Assembly (NCBI GenBank): GCA_963760435.1
Contig: CAVXDE010000027.1
Location: forward strand, 186,001 to 250,000
Source: JAFAXD01 sp963760435
GTDB taxonomy: Bacteria; Pseudomonadota; Alphaproteobacteria; Rhizobiales; Xanthobacteraceae
DNA: 64,000 nucleotides
Reading direction: 5' to 3'
Part shown: piece after piece, positions 1-9,092 of the stretch
How the letters are laid out: every line of letters starts with the position of its first letter
How positions within the stretch are numbered: the first letter of the stretch is position 1
Program-made: the position numbers and the translations under genes
The notes under the pieces: generated by a model
Told to the model about the DNA's origin: nothing
Databases searched by the model: none
What the model saw: only the letters and a program-made list of their open reading frames with translations

Positions 1-7
1 ACGAAGT

Positions 8-304
8 GTGCATCTTTGCGTGGACGTGCAACGGATTTTCTCCGCCGACGGTCTGTGGCCATCTCCATGGATGGAGCGAGTTCTACCTGTGATCACCGCT
101 TTAGCGCGCCTCCATCCGGAGCGCAGTGTGTTCACCCGATTTATTCCGCCCGAGCGGCCTGAGCAAATGCCGGGCATGTGGCAACGCTATTATACGCGCT
201 GGCGAGCTGCGACCCGCGCGCACCTGGAACGCTGCCGATCGAACCGGCCGATGATGCTCAGTTTGTTTTATACAGGTGCGGTCATTACCGGCCCGAAAGC
301 CTGA
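8..304 (+). pseudogene. isochorismatase-type cysteine hydrolase, N-terminal fragment
   Basis: The first ~75 residues match the start of the isochorismatase-like hydrolase fold: CVDVQRIF carries the expected catalytic Asp, followed by WMERVLP and a HPERSVFTRFIPPERP block and RYYTRWR. The frame then runs into unrelated residues and stops. The rest of the domain (the catalytic Lys and Cys regions, about 120 residues) is absent in all three frames. The apparent GTG start sits at the window edge, so the true start may lie upstream. I infer a truncated, non-functional copy. Confidence 0.6.
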
Positions 305-442
305 TTGAGTTTCAACCTGTCACCGCTTGGCGCGACCCTGCCGGATTTCGTGGCTCGCGCTTGAATCTGATAATCATTGCATCGGCGGCAGAATTGTTGG
401 ACCAATCGAGCTCTTAACTCGGATCAAAGGCACCGCGACCGA

Positions 443-2482
443 ATGGGCCATGCGTCTGTTGATGTGAACTCGAGGCCGGTGAACGCTGGCGACTTGCTTT
501 GGACGCCGAGCGCCGAGCGCATTGCAAACAGCAATTTGACTGCCTTTTTGGGCTGGCTCGAACAGACGCGCGACCTGCGCTTTGACGATTACGAAGCCCT
601 GTGGACGTGGTCCGTCACAGATCTGGAAGGGTTCTGGAGCGCGCTCTGGGACTATTTCAGGATTGAAGCCTCCACGCCGTATCGGCGCGTGCTGTCGAAA
701 CGCGACATGCCCGGCGCGGTCTGGTTCGAGGGGGCGAAGCTCAACTTCGCTCACCACGTGATGCGTAATGAATCCAGGGGTGGCGCGGCGCTTCTATTCC
801 AAAGCGAAACCGAGGCACTGCGCCCTGTTCGATGGGCCGAGTTCGGCGCCGCCGTGCGCCGGGTGGCCACCGCGCTGCGCGAGATGGGGGTGAAACCGGG
901 CGACCGGGTGGTGGGCTATATGCCAAACGCCCCGGAGGCGTTTGTCGCCCTGCTTGCCACCACCGCCATCGGGGCGATCTGGTCGGTTTGCTCCCCGGAC
1001 TTCGGGGTGAAAGGCGTCCTTGACCGCCTGTCGCAACTCGACCCCAAGGTCATCTTCTGTGTCGATGGTTACACTTATGGCGGCAAACCATTCGACCGGC
1101 GCGCTCAGGCGCGCCAGATCGTCGAAGGCCTGCCCTCCCTCACCCATGTGATCGAGATCCCCTATCTCGATCGCAAGGCCGGCGGCTTCACGCGAGGTCC
1201 GGCCATTGCCTGGGCGGAGCTGATGGCCCGCGATCCGGTCGCGCCCGAGAATTTCCGTTTCGAACAGGTCGAGTTCGGCCACCCGCTCTGGATCCTGTTC
1301 TCGTCCGGCACCACTGGCCTGCCCAAGCCGATCATGCACGGCCACGGCGGGATCGTGATCGAAATGCTGAAGTCGCTCGTGCTGCAAATGAATTTCAAAG
1401 CAGGCGACCGGGCATTCTTCTACACCACCACCGGGTGGATGATGTTCAATTTCCTCGTCACCATGCTGATGGTCGGGGCCTGTCCCCTCGTCTACGATGG
1501 CAACCCCGCGTATCCGCATATCGACACCCTGTGGAAGCTTGCTGAGGAGTCTCGCGCGGTCTTCTTCGGCGCCAGCCCCTCGTATGTCGAGATCATGCGC
1601 AAGGCGGCCATTGTGCCGGGCGAGAAATTCGATTTGTCCGCACTTCGGGTGATCATGCCCGCAGGCTCGCCGGTTTCAGCCGAAACAACCGCGTGGTTCT
1701 ACCGCAACGTGAAGAAAGATCTCTGGATCGCAACCGGCAGCGGGGGCACCGATTGCTGCACCGGGTTGGTGGGCCCAGTGCCGAATCTTCCCGTCCGCGC
1801 GGGTGAGATTCAGGCGCGCCAACTTGGCATCGCGGTCGAGTGCTTCGACGAGGCGGGCCGGCCCCAGCGCAATCAGGTCGGCGAACTCGTCATCACCCAG
1901 CCGATGCCCTCAATGCCGATAGGCTTCTGGGGCGATGAAAACCACGAACGCTACCGCGCCACCTATTTCAATTACTATCCGGGGGTCTGGCGCCACGGCG
2001 ACCTCCTGAAAATCAACGATCGAGGCGGGTGCTTTGTGCTCGGGCGCTCCGATGCGACGCTCAACCGACACGGAGTGCGCATCGGAACCGCGGATATTTA
2101 CCGTACCCTCGAGGCCATACCAGAGCTCGACGATAGCCTGATCGTTAATCTCGACCTTCCGGCAGGCGGCTTCTTCATGCCACTTTTCGTCAAGCTGAAA
2201 GGCAGCGTGGTGCTGGACGACGCACTGATCAAACGGATCGCGGCAATGCTCCGGCAGGAGTATTCGCCGCGCCATGTCCCGGACCGGATTATTGCGGTCC
2301 CAGACATTCCTTATACCCGCACGGGCAAGAAGGTCGAAGTTCCGATCCGCCGGATTCTTCTGGGCGCCGATCCGGCAAAGGTTGCCAATCCCAACACCAT
2401 CGCCAATCCTGAGGCGCTCACCGCCTTCATGACCTATTTCCGCGACCAGAATGATTATAGTCTGGACAGTGTCAGCGCCTGA
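443..2482 (+). CDS. aacS: acetoacetyl-CoA synthetase (acetoacetate--CoA ligase)
   Basis: Cytosolic ligase forming acetoacetyl-CoA from acetoacetate, ATP and CoA, so it feeds ketone-body or PHB-derived carbon into thiolysis. About 679 residues, slightly above the family's usual ~650. The N-terminal ACAS-type segment (LLWTPSAERI, GAKLNFAHHVM) precedes the AMP-binding domain with P-loop SSGTTGLPKP near residues 287-296. The C-terminal subdomain has TRTGKKVEVPIRR with the acylatable Lys near 629. ATG 443 is preferred over an in-frame TTG at 377 because family proteins start near this point, although the ribosome site is weak. It stands alone with no thiolase or reductase beside it. Confidence 0.93.
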   Translation: MGHASVDVNSRPVNAGDLLWTPSAERIANSNLTAFLGWLEQTRDLRFDDYEALWTWSVTDLEGFWSALWDYFRIEASTPYRRVLSKRDMPGAVWFEGAKLNFAHHVMRNESRGGAALLFQSETEALRPVRWAEFGAAVRRVATALREMGVKPGDRVVGYMPNAPEAFVALLATTAIGAIWSVCSPDFGVKGVLDRLSQLDPKVIFCVDGYTYGGKPFDRRAQARQIVEGLPSLTHVIEIPYLDRKAGGFTRGPAIAWAELMARDPVAPENFRFEQVEFGHPLWILFSSGTTGLPKPIMHGHGGIVIEMLKSLVLQMNFKAGDRAFFYTTTGWMMFNFLVTMLMVGACPLVYDGNPAYPHIDTLWKLAEESRAVFFGASPSYVEIMRKAAIVPGEKFDLSALRVIMPAGSPVSAETTAWFYRNVKKDLWIATGSGGTDCCTGLVGPVPNLPVRAGEIQARQLGIAVECFDEAGRPQRNQVGELVITQPMPSMPIGFWGDENHERYRATYFNYYPGVWRHGDLLKINDRGGCFVLGRSDATLNRHGVRIGTADIYRTLEAIPELDDSLIVNLDLPAGGFFMPLFVKLKGSVVLDDALIKRIAAMLRQEYSPRHVPDRIIAVPDIPYTRTGKKVEVPIRRILLGADPAKVANPNTIANPEALTAFMTYFRDQNDYSLDSVSA

Positions 2483-2553
2483 GTGATTGAGGCTGGTCGA
2501 ACTTAGGTCACCTTGCACCGCCTCGCCGAAACGAAATCGATCCGCCATCGACA

Positions 2554-2658
2554 CGAAAGCGTTTGACAATCTGTATGCAAAACCAATGAATAATTTCGGC
2601 GAGCCTCGGCTTGCCACGCTATTTGATATTGTGAATCACAAGCGCTGCCCACCCGAGC
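2554..2658 (+). repeat. dispersed ~105-bp repeat, copy 1
   Basis: Aligns over its length with 43636-43752 in the same orientation. Shared blocks include CGAAAGCGTTTGACAA, ATGCAAAACC and CTATTTGATATTGTGAA. Both copies lie just after a gene on the plus strand. Nothing else was seen in the ~370-bp gap between the acetoacetyl-CoA synthetase and the cupin gene. Confidence 0.7.
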
Positions 2659-2855
2659 GAAATCGAATTTCAGTTGCCGTCGGCCCTCCGCCGCGAAGCG
2701 CGAGCTTAATGCAATCAGAGGATGTCGAATTCAACGATGCTAAAACGCTGGAAGCTCTGTAAAATAAACCAAACTTGGAGCAGCTCACGACCCAAATTTG
2801 AGGGGAATCGGGTCTCATCAAAGAGAGCCCGGCGGAAACAGCGAAGGAGATCCTG

Positions 2856-3269
2856 ATGAGTGACGCAACGACGCTCGTGCGACCGGCAGAGGGGATGAAG
2901 CTCGCCATATCGTCGGCCAAGGAGGCTCACTATGTCCCCGGTCGACGTCATTTCTTCCAATATCGCGACCTCGGAGTCACCGAGGCCACCAACGGGAAGA
3001 TGCGGGCCCAGGTGACGTCGGCAAAGTCAGCCATGGATCGCGCAACCGGCTGGCATTACCACACCTGTGACATGCAGTTTGTTTACATCCTCAAGGGCTG
3101 GGTCGATCTCGAGTTTGCCGGTGGTCGCAAGGAACGGTTTGGCGTTGGCGACAGTGTGATGATTCCAGGCGGGCTGCCGCATCAGGAGATTGCCACTTCC
3201 GAGGACCTCGAACTGGTTGAAGTGTCGGTGCCCGCGGAAATGGGCACTGAGCCTTGCGGTCCCGCCTGA
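2856..3269 (+). CDS. cupin domain protein
   Basis: A single-domain cupin of 137 residues. The two cupin motifs are visible: GWHYHTCDMQFVYILKGW (metal-binding His residues near 65-67) and GDSVMIPGGLPHQE (His near 108). A good ribosome site (GAAGGAGAT) sits 5-6 bases before the ATG, which supports this start. Cupins of this type are small-molecule isomerases, dioxygenases or binding proteins; the sequence does not say which. No partner gene is adjacent; the next genes downstream are small hypotheticals. Confidence 0.85.
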   Translation: MSDATTLVRPAEGMKLAISSAKEAHYVPGRRHFFQYRDLGVTEATNGKMRAQVTSAKSAMDRATGWHYHTCDMQFVYILKGWVDLEFAGGRKERFGVGDSVMIPGGLPHQEIATSEDLELVEVSVPAEMGTEPCGPA

Positions 3270-3317
3270 TCGCGCAAGCGGCAGAGATTGATGTAGCCCA
3301 AACGAGAGCCACGCCAA

Positions 3318-3632
3318 ATGACTGACCTAGTTCTGCTGGAACGTGACATTCGGCGCATCGTCGATTCTCATCGGTCGATCGCTCAACGCACGGCCGCATC
3401 CGAGAAGCTGTTTGGGCGGGTTAACGGTCTCCATACGGCTATTTCGGACGAGGCGCGCAGGGCGCAGTTTCGGGCCGATTACCGCGCCTTGGTTGAGCGC
3501 ACCTTCAGTCCATCTGCCAATCTGTCGGCGAATAAGGCGCACCTTGCGGAGCGCTTTCTCGATCACGCCCGGAACCTGAAAGAAGTTGAAGCAGCCAAAG
3601 AGCAACTCAATCGCGATCTTGGCGACTTCTGA
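3318..3632 (+). CDS. hypothetical protein, helical
   Basis: 104 residues, rich in Arg, Glu and Ala, and predicted to be almost entirely alpha-helical, with a heptad-like stretch at the C-terminus (LAERFLDHARNLKEVEAAKEQL). No signal peptide or recognised domain. The stop is followed at once by the ATG of the next small gene (3634), so the two are probably co-transcribed. I do not recognise the family. Confidence 0.6.
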   Translation: MTDLVLLERDIRRIVDSHRSIAQRTAASEKLFGRVNGLHTAISDEARRAQFRADYRALVERTFSPSANLSANKAHLAERFLDHARNLKEVEAAKEQLNRDLGDF

Positions 3633-3633
3633 C

Positions 3634-3966
3634 ATGACACGTAAGCGCACGCCGATATCTAAACCCAACGTATCTGGAGCCGATATTGACCGCCAAGACG
3701 ATGGCGAGACGGCCTCAGACAATGCTGAACCGGCTCCCCCGACACGAGCTGAAACCGAGCAGCAGGATCAACTGGACGACCAGCCAAATATCCCGGTCGA
3801 CGCGGAAGCCCGGGCGCGTGCTCGCGAAGCTGACCGCCGCGATGCTGAACTGGCGATGCGTGAGTACCAGCAAGAGCGCGAAACGATGCGCCAGCGAACC
3901 GCCCGGCTACGCGCGCAGAGGCTAGCGCGGGAAACAAGCAAACCGCCAAAAAAGCCGAAGCTTTAG
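3634..3966 (+). CDS. hypothetical charged protein
   Basis: About 110 residues. ATG 3634 lies one base after the stop of the upstream small gene, which argues for coupled translation. The N-terminal half is Asp/Gln/Pro-rich and probably disordered. From about residue 60 an Arg/Glu/Ala helix (ARARAREADRRDAELAMREY) continues to a basic Lys/Pro tail. Composition suggests a cytosolic coiled-coil or nucleic-acid-associated protein. Function unknown. Confidence 0.55.
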   Translation: MTRKRTPISKPNVSGADIDRQDDGETASDNAEPAPPTRAETEQQDQLDDQPNIPVDAEARARAREADRRDAELAMREYQQERETMRQRTARLRAQRLARETSKPPKKPKL

Positions 3967-3994
3967 TCCAGAGATAGTCGAACGGGGTGACACT

Positions 3995-4354
3995 GTGCTT
4001 TCACATGCAGCACTTCTCATTGGCGCAGGGCTGTTCATCAATATAGCCGATGCGATTCCGCGCTATGACATCGCGCGCACCTGTCGTGCAGCTGTTGCGA
4101 TGACATCGGGCAGCCAGGGCAGGACGACTGAGAACTGCGTGGCCGGTGAGGAAGCGGCTCGGAAAGACCTTGAAAAACATTGGACGAAAGCCCCCGCTGC
4201 CGAGCGCACCCAGTGCACCGGCTCGGGGGCAGTTGGCGGCTCCCACAGCTACGTCGAACTTCTGGTTTGCCTGGAAATGATCCGGGATTCCCGACTGCGG
4301 CGGGAGGAGGAACAGGCCAAAGCCAAACCGTCAAGACCGGGAAAGAAGCAGTAG
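3995..4354 (+). CDS. small exported hypothetical protein
   Basis: 119 residues with an N-terminal hydrophobic segment (LSHAALLIGAGLFINIADA) that looks like a Sec signal. The mature part has conserved-looking Cys residues in RTCRAA, ENCVAGEE, TQCTGSG and LVCLEMIRD, so two disulfides are possible in the periplasm. This pattern (YDIARTCRAAV, SYVELLVCLEM) matches a small secreted family I recall from rhizobia that has no assigned function. It ends in a Lys-rich tail. Confidence 0.7.
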   Translation: MLSHAALLIGAGLFINIADAIPRYDIARTCRAAVAMTSGSQGRTTENCVAGEEAARKDLEKHWTKAPAAERTQCTGSGAVGGSHSYVELLVCLEMIRDSRLRREEEQAKAKPSRPGKKQ

Positions 4355-4373
4355 CGAACAACTCCCGGCCGTT

Positions 4374-4640
4374 ATGTTGCTTGGTGGCATTGACCCCTGG
4401 ATTGCAGCAGGCGTGACCGTCACAACCGCAATCTCTGATGCTGCGTATGTAAGGCTCACGTCCGCGGTCGCGGCCCGACGCCGGCTTGCAGCGGCGAACT
4501 GGGGTGGCGTGGTTTATCTGTTGTCTGCCTTCGCGGTTATCAGCTACGCCCACAGCTGGGTATACGTCTTCTTCGCTGCCGCGGGCTCGTGGGTCGGCGC
4601 TTACGTGTCGCTGACTTTCCTACGGCAGAGGCCCGGTTGA
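4374..4640 (+). CDS. small membrane protein
   Basis: 88 residues with about three hydrophobic helices (around 8-28, 43-60 and 62-82) and Arg-rich loops (AVAARRRLAAAN). The ATG is 19 bases after the previous stop. It resembles the short inner-membrane proteins common between rhizobial genes. The next gene is on the other strand and ends 3 bases away. Function not recognised. Confidence 0.6.
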   Translation: MLLGGIDPWIAAGVTVTTAISDAAYVRLTSAVAARRRLAAANWGGVVYLLSAFAVISYAHSWVYVFFAAAGSWVGAYVSLTFLRQRPG

Positions 4641-4643
4641 CAA

Positions 4644-5504
4644 TCAAAGGCCGCTCACGACCTCCTTGAACCGTCGCAAGGTCTCGATGTGCTCGTCAAC
4701 GCTGGTGATGCGATACATCGGATACAGCATCACCATGTCAGCACCGAGTTGACGCCAGCCGTCCGCTGCGGCCGTCCAGGCTTTCTGGTCGGGACCAGGC
4801 ATGCGTAGCCAGGCTTCAATTCCGAACTTCGCCGGGTCGCGGCCGAACGACTTGAGTTGCTCCCTCAACGTCCCAAGCTTCTGCTCTGCTTGCGCGTCGG
4901 GTGCCATGATGGGCATCCAGCCGTCACCAACTTGCGCTGCGCGCGTCACCACGGCATCCGAGGAACCACCAAACCAGATCGGGATCGGACGCTGCACCGG
5001 CAGCGGCATGACGCTGACGTCCTTGAGATGGTGAAATCGACCCTCGAACGTGACGAGGTCGTTACACCAAAGACGACGGAGTACCGCAACTTGTTCAGCC
5101 TGACGCGCACCGCGCGTTTTCCATTCCATGCCGAGGGCTTCGTACTCGACGTGATTCCACCCAACGCCGATCCCCATCCTGAGACGCCCACCGCTCAGGA
5201 GATCCACCTCAGCCGCCTGCTTGGCGATAACGCCCGTTTGACGCTGCGGCGTAATCAGAATTCCGGTGGACAGCCCGATGGTCTTGGTGACCGCGGCCAG
5301 AAACCCAAGCGTGACAAACGCCTCGTGGAACGGATCCTTTTCATTGTAAAGCGGGACCCAGCCATCTCGGGCCCTTGCGCCGAAGACATGATCGGGGACT
5401 TCAATATATGCGTATCCGAGGTCTTCTGCCGCTTGCGCCCAATCGCGAATTTTCGCTGGGTCTGTCCCAATATCAAGCGAGGGAAAGAAGGCGTTGGGTC
5501 TCAT
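4644..5504 (-). CDS. LLM class (F420/flavin-dependent) oxidoreductase
   Basis: A luciferase-like monooxygenase TIM barrel of about 286 residues. Diagnostic stretches are PDHVFGARARDGW, LGFLAAVTKTIGLSTGILITPQR, LSGGRLRMGIGVGWNHVEYEALG and PIPIWFGGSSDAVVTRAAQVGDGW. This matches the TIGR03619-type F420-dependent subgroup, though the cofactor (F420 or FMN) cannot be settled here. I start at MRPNAFFPSL rather than the ORF's first ATG at 5531, because family members begin there. Its 5' end lies next to the stop of the secreted-protein gene on the same strand. Confidence 0.85.
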   Translation of the reverse strand: MRPNAFFPSLDIGTDPAKIRDWAQAAEDLGYAYIEVPDHVFGARARDGWVPLYNEKDPFHEAFVTLGFLAAVTKTIGLSTGILITPQRQTGVIAKQAAEVDLLSGGRLRMGIGVGWNHVEYEALGMEWKTRGARQAEQVAVLRRLWCNDLVTFEGRFHHLKDVSVMPLPVQRPIPIWFGGSSDAVVTRAAQVGDGWMPIMAPDAQAEQKLGTLREQLKSFGRDPAKFGIEAWLRMPGPDQKAWTAAADGWRQLGADMVMLYPMYRITSVDEHIETLRRFKEVVSGL

Positions 5505-5527
5505 GAGATGCTTCCGATGCTCCATCG

Positions 5528-6199
5528 TCACGACTTTGCGCGCGATCGGCGGACCGACACGTCACCCGCCGAAAGTGCCCCGTTCTTCTGGGAAACTTGC
5601 AGCGTGATGTCGAAGTTGAGGTCGCCCTCTTGCTTGGGGATTTGCATCAAGACTGATGCCCGCACGAGACCACTATCGTCGAGGGTTGGGTCCTCAAGCG
5701 AAAACGTGTAGATGCGATCATTCCTACCGAGCTGCCGGAGGCGCGTGCGCACCGCCGGCTCAATGATTTTTTGTAAGTCGAGAACGAGCACCTTGTCGTC
5801 CGGTCCGATCGCGTAAAGCCGAAGAACATCCGTGTGCCATTTGGAATCCTGGACCTCGATGGCGAGGCGGCTGTTCGGGGACCAGGCCACGCTTTCATCG
5901 ATATGGTTCGCCTGCAGGTCACCCGTGCGCCAATACTCGCCTTTAGCGCTCGACAGAACGGCGCCGTCGGAGAGGCGGATCAACAAGCTCTCGACCGTAA
6001 ACATGCTGTCGCCGGCCTCATCAGGCGGTTGCGTCGGCGAGCGGCCGGGAGCGCGCCATGCGAATGCGACCCGTTTGGAAGGCGACGTCGTCCCATCGAC
6101 GACCCGGGCTGCGCCCGGTCCCTGGCCGCAAGTCATGACGCCAGCCGGGTCGGAGACACACGGCCCAGTCTCGGCCCTCACCGGCAACGCCGCCGCCAA
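5528..6199 (-). CDS. exported hypothetical protein, start frameshifted
   Basis: About 220 residues. The mature region (ETGPCVSDPAGVMTCGQ and onward) reads as a soluble periplasmic protein with Trp/Asp-rich beta sequence. No ATG opens this frame: a TAG lies just before RFLVLAAALPVRA. In the neighbouring frame ATG codons at 6239 and 6236 give MMQKVRLAG. Joining MQKVRLAG to FLVLAAALPVRA by removing one base gives a classic Sec signal with cleavage after VRA. I infer either a one-base frameshift in the signal peptide (near 6205-6215) or a sequencing indel. Family not recognised. Confidence 0.6.
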   Translation of the reverse strand: MAAALPVRAETGPCVSDPAGVMTCGQGPGAARVVDGTTSPSKRVAFAWRAPGRSPTQPPDEAGDSMFTVESLLIRLSDGAVLSSAKGEYWRTGDLQANHIDESVAWSPNSRLAIEVQDSKWHTDVLRLYAIGPDDKVLVLDLQKIIEPAVRTRLRQLGRNDRIYTFSLEDPTLDDSGLVRASVLMQIPKQEGDLNFDITLQVSQKNGALSAGDVSVRRSRAKS

Positions 6200-6235
6200 G
6201 ACCAGAAACCGATCCCGCTAGGCGAACCTTCTGCA

Positions 6236-6316
6236 TCATTCGAGCACCTCGTCGGCAGCGGCGACCGGCGACGCGATAAAGCATCCGAGCAAGGTAATGA
6301 AGTCGCGCCGCCTCAA
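6236..6316 (-). pseudogene. internally deleted ABC_sub_bind gene: both ends only
   Basis: A 26-codon frame joins the head of an ABC_sub_bind protein (RRRDFITLLGCF, typical of its twin-Arg-like start) to its tail (ADEVLE then stop). The full protein is about 330 residues, so almost everything between is deleted in frame. The tail DNA GACGAGGTGCTCGAATGA matches the 3' ends of the two intact paralogues at 31809 and 33447, and its ATGA again overlaps the start of the next gene. Confidence 0.6.
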
Positions 6317-6618
6317 GCCGATCCCCTCGGTTCAGGGACCGCATCGTACCCGCTCAAATTGGCTTTCGGAAAGGGCCCAGAAACAGCTCGCTGGGGCGCG
6401 GCCCTTTAGCCGCGAGCAACTGTCAGAATCGGGATCACCCCTTCCCTGCACGCAGACATCATAGCGAACGTTCGTGATCGGCCGCTTCGTGCCGCCTGCA
6501 TTGTTACCAAACGGCACGGTTCGAGCGAACCGCAACGAGAGGAGGTCTTCGTTGACGCCATCGAGCGGAGACACGACATATCCGGTACCGTCGATCCACG
6601 TCACTGCAGGAGCAAGGT
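6317..6618. other. intergenic, no supported gene
   Basis: A minus-strand frame at 6332-6604 (start WIDGTGYVVSPLDG) is open for 90 codons but I do not recognise it. It has no good ribosome site, and no other gene signal is visible. Confidence 0.35.
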
Positions 6619-7818
6619 ATGGATTTGCCGCAAACCCTGGATACCAGCAGCGCCTGCTCTGAGCACGAAGTTCTGCATTGGCTCACAAACGACACGCGGG
6701 ATGAGCGATTCATCGACAATATTTTCGCTGAGCTCTGTATCCGTCTGCAGCGAGCGGGCATTCCGGTCAAGCGGGCGACACTGCACGTCCTGATCTACCA
6801 TCCGCAATGGCTCGGCGCTCGGATCATGTGGGCCGACGGCATGAGCGGGGCAGAGCTTGCGCGGGTTGACTACGATGTCACGGAGCGGTCCGAATACATC
6901 GATAGCCCCGCGCATGAAATCCGTGATGGTGCCGCAGAGGTGCGCGAGAACCTCGAGCGCGATCCATCGCTTGGCCGCAAGCACGCCCTTTACGATGAGA
7001 TGCGGGCGAAAGGCCTGACCGAATATGTGGCCTGGCCGCTGTACCATACGCTCGGCAAGCGACATATCGTGACCTTCGCAACCGACCGGCCGGGCGGTTT
7101 CGACGACACGCATATCGCTGCCCTTCGGGGACTTTTGCCGGTTCTGGCGCTCGTCAGCGAAATCCGTATCAAGAACCGGTTGGCGCGAACGCTGCTCGAA
7201 ACCTATGTCGGGTCGCATGCCAGCGAGCTCGTTCTGGCAGGCGCCACCCGGCGCGGAAGCGGGACGACAGTAAGCGCCGCCATCATGATCTGCGATCTGC
7301 GTGATTTCACCAGGATCTCCGACAACTGGCCGCGCGATGACGTCATCGATCTTCTGAACGGCTATTTCGACGCAATGTCGGAGCCGATTGCGCGACATGG
7401 CGGGGAGATACTGAAGTTTATCGGCGATGGTCTTCTGGCCATTTTCCCACTCAGCCAGCCCTCCGCCTGCGCGAATCTGCTGCATGCCGTAGCCGAAGCC
7501 CGTCAGGCCATGGTTGCCTTCAACAAAAAGAATAGTGAAACCGGCCGCGCGCCGCTCAATTATGGCGTCGGCGTCCACGTCGGTGACGTCATGTATGGCA
7601 ACATCGGGTCGCGCACCCGGCTCGATTTCACGGTCATCGGTCCGGCGGTCAACATGGCTTCGCGTCTCGAAACGCTCACCAAACAATTGGGCAGAACAGT
7701 GCTGCTGTCTCGCGCGTTTGCCGACTTCGTCGAAAACGATTTCGATCTCGAACGCCTTGGCGAATATCCGATCCGCGGCTTCAGCGACCCAATCGAGCTG
7801 TTTGCGTATCACGGCTGA
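6619..7818 (+). CDS. class III adenylate/guanylate cyclase
   Basis: 399 residues. The C-terminal ~180 form a class III cyclase domain. Metal-binding Asp residues are seen in ICDLRDFT (D226) and KFIGDGLLAIFP (D270); the substrate/transition-state segment is RLDFTVIGPAVNMASRLE. The Pro in IGPAVN replaces the Asp often found after IG, so ATP versus GTP preference cannot be called. The N-terminal ~200 residues form an unassigned sensory region with no membrane segment, so the enzyme is probably cytosolic. Likely product: cAMP or cGMP used as a second messenger. No effector gene is adjacent. Confidence 0.88.
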   Translation: MDLPQTLDTSSACSEHEVLHWLTNDTRDERFIDNIFAELCIRLQRAGIPVKRATLHVLIYHPQWLGARIMWADGMSGAELARVDYDVTERSEYIDSPAHEIRDGAAEVRENLERDPSLGRKHALYDEMRAKGLTEYVAWPLYHTLGKRHIVTFATDRPGGFDDTHIAALRGLLPVLALVSEIRIKNRLARTLLETYVGSHASELVLAGATRRGSGTTVSAAIMICDLRDFTRISDNWPRDDVIDLLNGYFDAMSEPIARHGGEILKFIGDGLLAIFPLSQPSACANLLHAVAEARQAMVAFNKKNSETGRAPLNYGVGVHVGDVMYGNIGSRTRLDFTVIGPAVNMASRLETLTKQLGRTVLLSRAFADFVENDFDLERLGEYPIRGFSDPIELFAYHG

Positions 7819-8114
7819 TCGCACCTCGCCCCAGTCCACCTCAAGCCGGCTGTCGGTAGCCCGGGAACACGGAGTGGATGCAGAGCATGTCCGGGAACGC
7901 ATTTTTCGGAAGAACGTTTGAACCACGTCGACGCTACTTGGCGGTTCGCAGATGGCTCAAGACGGCTTTCATAAAACCGGAGCTTTGCTGATTGCAGATG
8001 ATGTCGGCAACACGGTCTGGCGGGTAACCTCTGCGGGACAGTAGCGATCGTCGGCTACTGACCGAGTACGAAGGCCGCCCCGCCTGGGTCTTTGGCCGTA
8101 TTGCTTTCCCGGCG
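7819..8114. other. intergenic, nothing recognised
   Basis: About 300 bases after the cyclase gene with no convincing reading frame, RNA gene or repeat visible. Confidence 0.3.
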
Positions 8115-8267
8115 CTATCCCTGAGAAACCGTCCCGAGCTCGTGGCACTTTCGATAATGGCGAAGGTGCTCGGTGATTATTCGCTGAGCCTTGGCTTGAC
8201 GAGCCTCATGAAACCTCTTGGCGAAGCGTTGAAGGAAATTTGAGGTCTGACGCAGCGTTGCGGTCAT
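8115..8267 (-). CDS. small basic helical protein
   Basis: A 50-residue frame starting MTATLRQTSNFLQRF. It is rich in Arg, His and Gln and predicted to be one or two amphipathic helices (KRFHEARQAKAQRIITEHL). That composition matches short hypothetical proteins common in rhizobia. A longer frame from 8402 exists, but its extra N-terminus does not look protein-like. Confidence 0.4.
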   Translation of the reverse strand: MTATLRQTSNFLQRFAKRFHEARQAKAQRIITEHLRHYRKCHELGTVSQG

Positions 8268-8402
8268 GGTCGCCTCCAAAGTGGCAACGGGAATGTTACA
8301 GTGGCCCTTGGCCGCTGCTGTGATGCTCATCACCAAGGGAGGTAAGGGGCGGACGCCCGCGGCAAATTTTTCCGAGCCTGAAAATCGCGAATCGAGACCC
8401 AA

Positions 8403-8615
8403 ATGGAATTGACCCCTACCATGTGGAGCGTCCTGGAGGCAGCCCGCGACAAGCAGCGCATACTCCTTAATCCCGACCAGATCGGGCCGGCTCGAATGCT
8501 CGAGCGCGAGGGGCTCCTGAAGCTGCTCCAGTCGGCCGACTGGTGGTTAATGGCGACGTTGACGGATGCCGGCCGAGAGGCATTGACCGCGCGCGACGAA
8601 GGGTCGATGCGATAA
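8403..8615 (+). CDS. small hypothetical protein, winged-helix-like
   Basis: 70 residues: a helix (TPTMWSVLEAARD), a second helix pair (IGPARMLEREGLLKLL) and a strand-turn-strand ending in LTDAGREAL. The phrase 'L-x-x-AG-R-x-AL' after a short sheet is typical of the wing of small winged-helix proteins. No DNA target is evident. Standing alone between two poorly coding stretches, it could be a small regulator. Confidence 0.5.
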   Translation: MELTPTMWSVLEAARDKQRILLNPDQIGPARMLEREGLLKLLQSADWWLMATLTDAGREALTARDEGSMR

Positions 8616-9092
8616 TCCGTTGCGCAACACACCTGACCGTCTTGAGAATGGCGACGTTGGTGCCTCACGCGCAGGATCGGCGCGGTGCGATCGTCAACAA
8701 TGCTCGGCGCGCGCCAGTGGTGGATCCATCACCGAGGACAAGGCCTCCGCTGAGTTCTAGTCGTTCAGCGGCGCTGGCTTCTCATCTCCGCCTTGGGTCA
8801 GACTCGGTCCTCTAACAAAATCAGCGTGAGGTCCGGGTTGCCTTCGAAACGGACCTCACACCGGACATCCTGGATCGTCAGCTCCGTGCCGATAGCGGAA
8901 GTCGGCCAACCTGGTTTCAATGATTTCGTCTCTCCTCCATTATGGCCAGGCTTGTCGGGTCCATTCTCAACGTCCTTCGGGCAACAGCTGGCCGCTGTGT
9001 GTCGCACCAAGCCTGTGGGCGCCTGCATGTTGCACGTTCTCTTCTCTGGGCGCGCCTGAACCAGCAAAGGCCAAGCTGGATGATCAGAGGGA
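8616..9092. other. intergenic before the peptide-type cluster
   Basis: No gene is firmly supported. A minus frame at 8798-9067 ends in a protein-like tail (DVRCEVRFEGNPDLTLILLEDRV) that I cannot place. It holds a strong inverted repeat (8826-8859), listed separately. Confidence 0.35.
8826..8859. promoter_or_regulatory. perfect 10-bp inverted repeat
   Basis: GTGAGGTCCG at 8826-8835 is matched exactly by CGGACCTCAC at 8850-8859 with a 14-base loop. There is no T-run on either side, so it is not a standard terminator. It could be an operator or RNA hairpin upstream of the hydrolase gene. Confidence 0.4.
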
